Under the pieces are notes generated by a model that saw only the letters and a list, made by a program, of their open reading frames with translations, did no database searches and was not told the origin of the DNA. Source: Amblyomma americanum (taxonomy: Eukaryota > Arthropoda > Arachnida > Ixodida > Ixodidae). From it: DNA of 64,000 bases. The translations under genes and the position numbers were made by a program. The DNA is taken from NCBI RefSeq assembly GCF_052857255.1, contig NC_135500.1, positions 164,179,183 to 164,243,182 on the forward strand. The letters are read 5' to 3'. Position 1 is the stretch's first letter. Every line of letters starts with the position of its first letter. Of the stretch, positions 57,300 to 64,000 are shown piece by piece.

Positions 57300-58760
57300 C
57301 GAATCCCACTTTCTGGGCACTCCCCAGTTCTCGCTCCTTCTTCATTTCATCTCTTCTCTTTTCATTTCCCTTTATCCCCTGCCTCTTCAATCCTTTCCAC
57401 TCAGTCAGCCGCTCGCGCACGCTCTCAAGCATTTCCGATCAGGTCAGCCGCGCAAGGATGTTAGACAGAGACAGTGAGTTAGGAGGCGCATAGCGGAGCT
57501 GCTCGACCCACCCGCAACACCTGTCCCTGCCTGTGCTCCGCCGGCCCTTTCCTCCCCCCCATTGCATTTTCCTTATCCAAGTCGGCGCGGTGCCTGCGCG
57601 ACATCAGTTATGTATGAGCCACACGCCAGCCAGTGAGAGAGAACGAGAGAGAGAGAGAGAGAAAGCAAGGGCAGGAAACGAGCCCGCCAGTTGCCATTCT
57701 GACGCTTGCCCGCACTTTGTCCGAGTGACAAATGTCCCGCCGCCACGCGGACGGCGCTCAAGAGGACGGGCGCCGGCGCGTTGCTGGGAGAGTGCCTCCT
57801 CTTCCTCTTCTCAGAGCTCCAACAACTCCTCTCTTAGCTAAAACAAACTAAAATTGGTGCGCCTTGTGGAGGTTGCCGTAAAGAATGCAAGGACTAGATG
57901 TGATACAGGAGTTGAGGGGAAGAGAGAGGAAAGTCAGCTACGCTGGAACAAGGCGGAAGGAAGTGCGAGGGAAGGATGGTGGAAGAGAGGTGACGAGGAA
58001 GGACAGCCGGCTGGGTGAGCCATACTCATCCCATGCATGCACGAGGCCTTAAAATCCCCCGAGCGGGAAGTTAATTAGACCGCGTTACTGTCCGGCCGAC
58101 GGGACGCCGCCGCCGCTGCTGCCTTGATTCCTTCTTAACGAGCGCTCCAGCGCGACCGACGGTGGTGCGCGCCTAAACTCTGGTGGGGTTGCGAGTCTTT
58201 TGTGCAGGCTGCACTCACGGCTCGCTAGGAGTGCGAAAGGCGGGGAGTGCGCAAGGAGCGCGATGTGGCAGACTCGCTCCGTGAACTCTACAACGGTCGC
58301 TCTGCGAACTGCCTCAGTCGTCGCCCACTGTCGGAGTGGTGGCGGCGCCACTCGGTTGACCGCCCTTGGGGAGACGCATCTCTCCGACGGCACCCGTACC
58401 GAAACAGCCAGAAGTGGCTCGGCGGCGCGCTAAAGCGAGCCAGGCCCCCGAAACAGCGACAAACAAGCACCGTGCTTTTACGGCTAGGGGCTCTGTGGAC
58501 AGTATGAAAGAAAATAAGAAGGTCGCTGTCTTCTGGGTGGATCCTTGTTTTGTTGTTTATGTCATCGAGTTCTCGGAGACAGAATTTGCGGACTGGAGCT
58601 CGGCTATTACGCGCGCCGGTGGCTTTGTACTGACCCGCGAACAGCACGTCTATGGGTTTTTGTGTTGTTTGCTTCCCTCAGTAAGCTCGGAGTCTTTGCT
58701 TGCGCAGGCCGAAGGAAAGGCCAGCCAGAAACGATGAGTTCCAGCTATCAGTGATGGTTC
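57300..58760. promoter_or_regulatory. GC-rich island with GA tract
   Basis: High G+C with a (GA)n tract at 57645-57662, CT-rich 5' side and dense CpG from 57.7 to 58.45 kb. Overlapping open frames on both strands show no domain, typical of CpG-rich noncoding DNA. It may be an internal promoter or enhancer. Confidence 0.25.
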
Positions 58761-60232
58761 TTCAAGCAAACAGAGCAAGTGGACGGAGATCACTGGCTGT
58801 GAAGATGGGAGTTTGAGGAAAGATTTTAACTCGGCACGGCGTTCCACTGAGTTCGCTGAATGGGAGGTGCATTTGCTGGAAACTAGCAGCAACAGGAATG
58901 CTGTAAATGACTGAGAGAAATAAATAGCGCTACTAAAGTAAATATAGCCAGCGTGCAAGTCTGTGTACGATGGCATAGAAAATAGTTCACGTGATTACAA
59001 GCACCCTATTCAAACATTCTTTGAGCTGCGCTCAGGCAACACTGAGCATAGGCTGTAGGAAGTTAAGATATATCGCGACGAACAGGGTTTTTGTTTCGGT
59101 GCCCAGTATATTCCGAGTACTCGGGGGTATTTGTCTTTTGAACTGCTGCAAGAAAAGATAAACTGAGCATGTGGTCAAATGAGCCCCGTTCTGTCCAAGA
59201 TGTTCCTGATGTAGGTTTTCGCTTAGCTTAACAGGTGTAACTTACAGATTCATAGCAGGCGCAGCTGAGTTGATACTTTTTCTCTCTGTTTGTTTAAATC
59301 TGTCTAGATAGATTACCATGTTGACTTACTTTCCAACTCACTGAAAAAGGGTATCGGTATTCTCGAAGAAGAGAACTGGTTCTGTAGTATACGAATCTCT
59401 CGCTATTTCTAGTTGGATACGCCTTGCTAGGATAAGAATTGTAAAATGAAGCACAAGCGAGATGTTGAACGGCAACTAAATCACATGACGTAAATTAGAA
59501 TAAAAAATTATAATTTATTACATACCACTGCCAAATAGGGGAGAAACATGAGATGATAGCTTGCTCTGCCAGCCTACTAGCCGATGATAGCAAGTATAAT
59601 AACTGCGCTGTTATATCTGGAACATTTACGTAGGTTGTTGGAGAGTGTAGATAATGTTTCGATAAAGAGATTTCATACAGTTTGCTTTCCGCTTAACTTT
59701 CTCTAGTGTGCAAGTTCATATGTGCTTCTATTAATTTTATTCCTTCACTCAATAAGTAGAGCGTTTCACGCATTTTTTGGCCTGTCTATGCAAACCAGTA
59801 GAGTTATTCTTGGCTACTTAGAACACGAAAAAGTTGCTGCAAGATGTGTGCAAGCGTTGTGCTTAACATAGATAAACGCTCAAAACAAACATAATTATGT
59901 AACTTCAGATCAAAGCCGGTTACTTCAAGATATCATGGCCAAAAACTTTGCCTCTTCAGTGTCATGCAATGCAATCAAGCCTCAATCTCATATGCTTAGT
60001 GTTGTTTAGGATGCTCATTTGCGGTTCAGTTGAATATATAGCCTACCATATTCATATAACAATCAAAAGTAGTCTACTTTGGCAGAAATGCAAGGTTACG
60101 AATCCGGAAATTTTGCTAATCTAGTTATATGAGCCTCGGTCAACGGCTTATCGTGCTATATTTTGTGACTGAAAAAATGTAACAATCTATCAGTGCACTG
60201 CAACAAGCAGAGCTATTCTCCTGCCCTCGATC

Positions 60233-60304
60233 AGGGAGGGAGGGAGGGAGGGAGGGAGGGAGGGAGGGAGGGAGGGAGGGAGGGAGGGAGGGAGGGAGGG
60301 AGGG
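60233..60304 (+). repeat. (GGGA)n microsatellite
   Basis: About 18 uninterrupted GGGA units. The strand is a strong candidate for G-quadruplex formation. The proline/serine-rich frame on the minus strand is only its translation. Confidence 0.95.
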
Positions 60305-60892
60305 AAGGGTGTAGTTGTTCTCAAGTTTTGGTCCAAAATGGTTACTGCTTTTAACAACTTCCTTGCATGAATTGATCGTTACTGAACATCGGAAGAAATT
60401 TGGTCCGAAGACTTCACTCAGCATTTATCAGTGCCTTCGTAAAATGACAACCTATTGAAATATCTTCCACACGATTGTTTTTATGCTGATGATTCAGATC
60501 AGAAGCTTGAAAGATGAGTAATTCGCATTGGCAATAGTTAGTGCTTCCCCGCAGAACACACGTAGCGTCTTGAAAGAACAAAGAAACCAGGAAAGATTTA
60601 TTTTCGATGCTTAATCGAAATGATCCTTAACGAAAGTGATTCATTGGCGTATTTTCGCGCAGCTGGAAAAGCAGAAAGCCCTGGAGTGATTTAGAAAGTG
60701 TACAATCTCGTGATGGCTCACTCGTTTGAACGAAACTCTCGTTATGGTCCAAGGTCTCGTTTTAAACCAAACTGAAAAAAAAAACAGAGGAAGATCTGAA
60801 AAAGCAGGTCCACGTTAGAAAAGCCCCCAGTCAGATGGTTATCGCATGATTTCTGTAAGGCAAGGAAAGTGTTTCAAAGCACGTCTAAAATA

Positions 60893-60912
60893 CCCCCCCC
60901 CCCCCCCCCCCC
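60893..60912 (+). repeat. poly-C run (20)
   Basis: Uninterrupted run of 20 C within AT-rich sequence. Confidence 0.9.
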
Positions 60913-63293
60913 ACTCCGCGGGACTTTGACCTCATAGAGGAAAAAAGCAATAAAAACACCTTCGTCAAATCAAGCCTGCAGCTCTGTTCCTACAAACGAA
61001 TACACATGGACAAATTGAGCGGCAGGCGCGCTGGCTCATCGCTCCAATCTCGCCAAATATCGCTCTCGAAACGTCGCAGAGTTTAGCTTACTCCACTGCC
61101 AGCATCGGTGCAATAAACTGCTGGCTCCACTGCGCTGCGTCGCGAAATCCCCGCGAGGCGCAGTTTGCCCTCGTTTTGATTTAGGGCAGCTTCCAATTTG
61201 GTGCCAATCGTTCTAGCCCCATAACGTGGATTACGAATGGAGCGAAGAAGAAAAAGGTGGATCTAGAGGAAAAACTAGCTGCCCATAAAAATGGAACGAA
61301 GGCGGACGAATCTAGTTCGTCAGCTCAAGCAAGTTCTGAATCATCCCGTTCGGTAGTTTCATTCTGAATCATTTCGTTCAGCAGTTTTTATTCCGTGAAT
61401 ACTTCCTCCGTTTTTATTTTCCATCGTTCTGATTTCCCCAGTCATCGTAGCGAGCTTGTCTGAAGAGTTGGAGAATGGGAACGCTTCGTCATCTGCCGGC
61501 GCTTAAACTAAGTTATACATAAAGAATACGCCAGAAGCTGAGTTTAATTTCAGCGCTGCCGGCGGGTCTTATTTTCCGGCTGTCCGTTTTCATTCGGAGT
61601 AGAATGGACCAGCCAGACCAGCAAGTTGCATGAGGCTAACATGAAGGTCCTCGCTCGAGCCCGAAGCCTGATATATCCTCAGTGCGGCTGCTTCTCTGTT
61701 TCGCTACCCACTCAATGCACTGCAAAGCCTGATACGCGCTGCATTTGCATTTTATTCGTGTCTAGTGCTTCCAGTGTCTTCCGGATTCATCATTCGTTGT
61801 TTGAGAACCCTTGTTAAGGACGAAAAAGCTGAAGATCGCCTCTGGTCAACGTAATCTCGTGGTATCGAACGAAAAATGGAACGTACAGAAAGATAAAAGC
61901 TAGATAAAGAGAGAAAAAAAATATTTGAATGGGAAGATTTTCAAAAAAGGGTCTCTTGAAAATCTGTTTGCGTCCGCCAGTCTTGTCGTTGCGTAACACA
62001 AAAAGACTGTTCTCGTCCTAGTTTTCATCTCACTCCCTCGCTGCTTAACTTTCCTGCTGTTATTTTTCGCTCTTGTCTTTTCGATGTTGCCTTGCCGTTC
62101 GTCCTCTAAAACGGGCACTCTCGCAACTAGCAGCGTTCATTTATGCAGTATTCTAGTTTCCAATTACATTATAGCGTCGAACATCTGCAGCACTCTTCGT
62201 TTAAGGTACTTGGATGCTCGACGAGCTCAAGTGTATTACAGGATTGTTGCAATGCATAACCAGATAATGGCGAGACATTAAAGATATGTTGTCCGCTCTC
62301 TGTTTCCGTCTCTTTTATAACGATGTTTTATGACCTACAGTCGTTAATAAAGCGAAACAAAGCCGTTTGGTAACACCGGTGCAAGAAATGTGTTATGCTG
62401 CCAACTTGTCAGTAGCCTAATCTCTCTTCCTCGATGTCGGCCGTAAAAGCGCAGCTCATCCCCCCGCGTATGTTCCGTGTTGTTTAAGGAGGGCGACAGG
62501 CATAAGAGGAAGATAATGACCTGTCAGAGGATGTCATACGTGTTATCCTTAACAAAAATAGAACTCCTGTCGGACGACAGGACAAAAGAAAAAGGATGAG
62601 CTCATAACGTGGGAAACATTGAAAACCGAATACGCAAAAGACAACAGGGTTCAGCCTAGCGCAGCTTGCTTACGTAAGTGGAATAAAACCCGTAACGACA
62701 GGCGTTGTTATTTTCTTTCTTTAGCAGCGACGTAGCTTTCATTGCGTTTTTATGGACGCTGGCCTATATTGGTGCGGAAGAATCTGTTAGTAAGTCACGT
62801 CAATAACTTCTCCAGCAAAATCTTGGCGATCAGTAGTCTCAAAGTAGAGTTTTTGAGTTAGATTATATATATTTGGAGCAAATATACGGCTTTGAAGAAT
62901 CGGTAATTCTAGCTTTAGTTGGCGGAGATTCATGATCGGTTCATGCATAAGATGTGACATTCTAGCAACTATGCCGCCTAAACCGTGGTCTTGCAAGAAA
63001 CGTGAGCCCATGGTGCAAATCAGACAATGTTTTTAGCGCAATATTTAGAATAAGGTGTCACCGAAGTTTCTGGACAAATTCAACAGGTGCAGTGCACTTT
63101 CCTTCAATGTGTACTCCCATCTGAGAGTGTCAAGAGCTTTGAAAAAAAAATTTAACTTAATTTTCCACTGCGCTCTCTCACGGTGTTCATATAACAGGAG
63201 TTTTCTTTGCGAAAATAGTAAGTTCGGAAAAGAAAAAAGGAAAAAATTTTTTGAGTGAGATGAAGAACAAATCAGTCTGGTTCAGTTCACGAT

Positions 63294-63480
63294 TATGGGG
63301 GTTTAAAGCCCCGAAGCGACGCCGTAGTGAAGGGCTCCGGAAATTTCGACCACGTGGTATTCTTTAATGTGTACTGACATCGCGCAGCACACGGGCCTCC
63401 AGAATTTTGCCTCCATCGAAATTTGACCGCCGCAGCCGGGATGGAACTCGCATCTTTCAGAGCAGCAACACAAATCAGCT
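63294..63480 (-). repeat. Ruka-like SINE, head eroded
   Basis: The complement of ATGGGGGTTTAAAGCCCCGA, GACGCCGTAGTGAAGGGCTC, AATTTCGACCACGTGG, CACACGGGCCTCCAG and TTTTGCCTCCATCGAAATTT follows the family order. The B-box region (complement of GGGATGGAACTCG) is mutated and the A box is missing. Confidence 0.7.
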
Positions 63481-64000
63481 GCACAGATTAGTGCGCACAT
63501 CATTAAGACTCCAAAGTGCTGGAAGACAACTACTTTAATTTTGATGGACAGGGAAGCTCACAGTTTTCCATAAACATGAAACGCAAGGAATGTTTCGTAA
63601 GGGTAACGGGAATTATCCGAGTGAAATTTTCTGCACGTCAATATAGATCATGTTTCAGGAGTAGTCATATGGAAGTAATTTTATGACGTATTCAAAACAA
63701 GTTTTTCTATGATCAAATAAAATTATTTTAATACCGACGACACATCTCAAAGCACAAGTATTGCTTGAATAGAAGAGCTAACTTACGGCAAAAAGTTAAC
63801 CTGTAAGAACATTATCATTGGAAAAGGAATTTTAGACATTTGTCACTGATCGCACGAGCACTGCCCGCAGTTACAAAAAGAAAACTACAAAGCTCACTGT
63901 GTAGAGCAAGTCACTCATTACTTATGGGCATTGAATTTTTAATAAATGCATTTAGGTTATCCGAGTACAGCCAAAAAGTGGCAGTTTTGCAAAAACCTAT

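Larger units (their letters stand above)
56047..64000 (-). other. intron upstream of the Ig3 exon
   Basis: At least 7.95 kb. It holds an E-box minisatellite (56641-56712), a GC-rich block (57.3-58.75 kb), a GGGA microsatellite (60233-60304), a 20-C run (60893-60912) and a SINE (63294-63480). The intervals 58.8-60.2, 61.2-62.7 and 63.5-64 kb are AT-rich and I see nothing. A 75-codon minus frame at 63011-62787 is unrecognised. No Ig1 or Ig2 exon was found. Confidence 0.7.

Noticed and set aside
62787..63011. 75-codon minus-strand frame starting MGSRFLQDHG
   Set aside because: It looks more protein-like than its surroundings and may be a mobile-element remnant, but no family or splice sites could be named.

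Overview
The window is eukaryotic, intron-dominated DNA, most likely from a chelicerate and probably a hard tick (Ixodidae). The evidence is one arthropod-type Dscam gene whose small immunoglobulin (Ig) exons sit in introns of up to 34 kb. These introns are filled with tRNA-derived SINEs of the kind seen in ticks, decayed LINEs, a Penelope-like element and foldback elements. No bacterial, viral, rRNA or free-standing tRNA gene was recognised. Species and family names were not checked against any database.

The only confidently coding locus is on the minus strand and runs from high to low coordinates. Seven exons (56046-55730, 21716-21444, 19592-19185, 18586-18425, 16271-15987, 5431-5312, 225-52) encode six consecutive Ig domains. 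By similarity in order, motifs and junctions these correspond to Ig3-Ig8 of insect Dscam1. All seven have AG/GT borders and all splice in phase 1, so a codon split 1+2 crosses each junction. Ig1-Ig2 must lie beyond position 64000. Ig9, the FN3 repeats, the membrane segment and the tail must lie below position 1. Six exons are exact multiples of three (273, 408, 162, 285, 120 and 174 bp). The Ig3 exon is 317 bp and needs one extra base, in a G-rich stretch, to join its two halves. It is either an assembly or homopolymer error or a real inactivating frameshift.

Layout: 0-5.3 kb, Ig8 C-terminal half exon and a GC-rich intron with CT-rich and YY1/Pho-like motifs. 5.3-16 kb, Ig8 N-terminal half exon, then an intron with a LINE fragment, two SINEs, two foldback palindromes and a composite repeat. 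16-21.7 kb, compact cluster of Ig7, Ig6, Ig5/6 and Ig4 exons. 21.7-55.7 kb, one intron of about 34 kb holding retroposon 3' ends with microsatellite tails, a Penelope-like element with a GIY-YIG nuclease remnant and hammerhead-like motif, a 0.94 kb near-complete palindrome, LINE reverse-transcriptase remnants, an LTR and many SINEs. It also has several GC/CpG-rich islands that could be regulatory. 55.7-64 kb, the Ig3 exon and upstream intron with an E-box minisatellite, a GC-rich block and a long GGGA microsatellite.

The genes do not form an operon. The biology is one long neuronal or immune-type adhesion receptor gene and the mobile elements that enlarged its introns. A single Ig7 exon is visible, with no tandem cassette array in this part of the gene.
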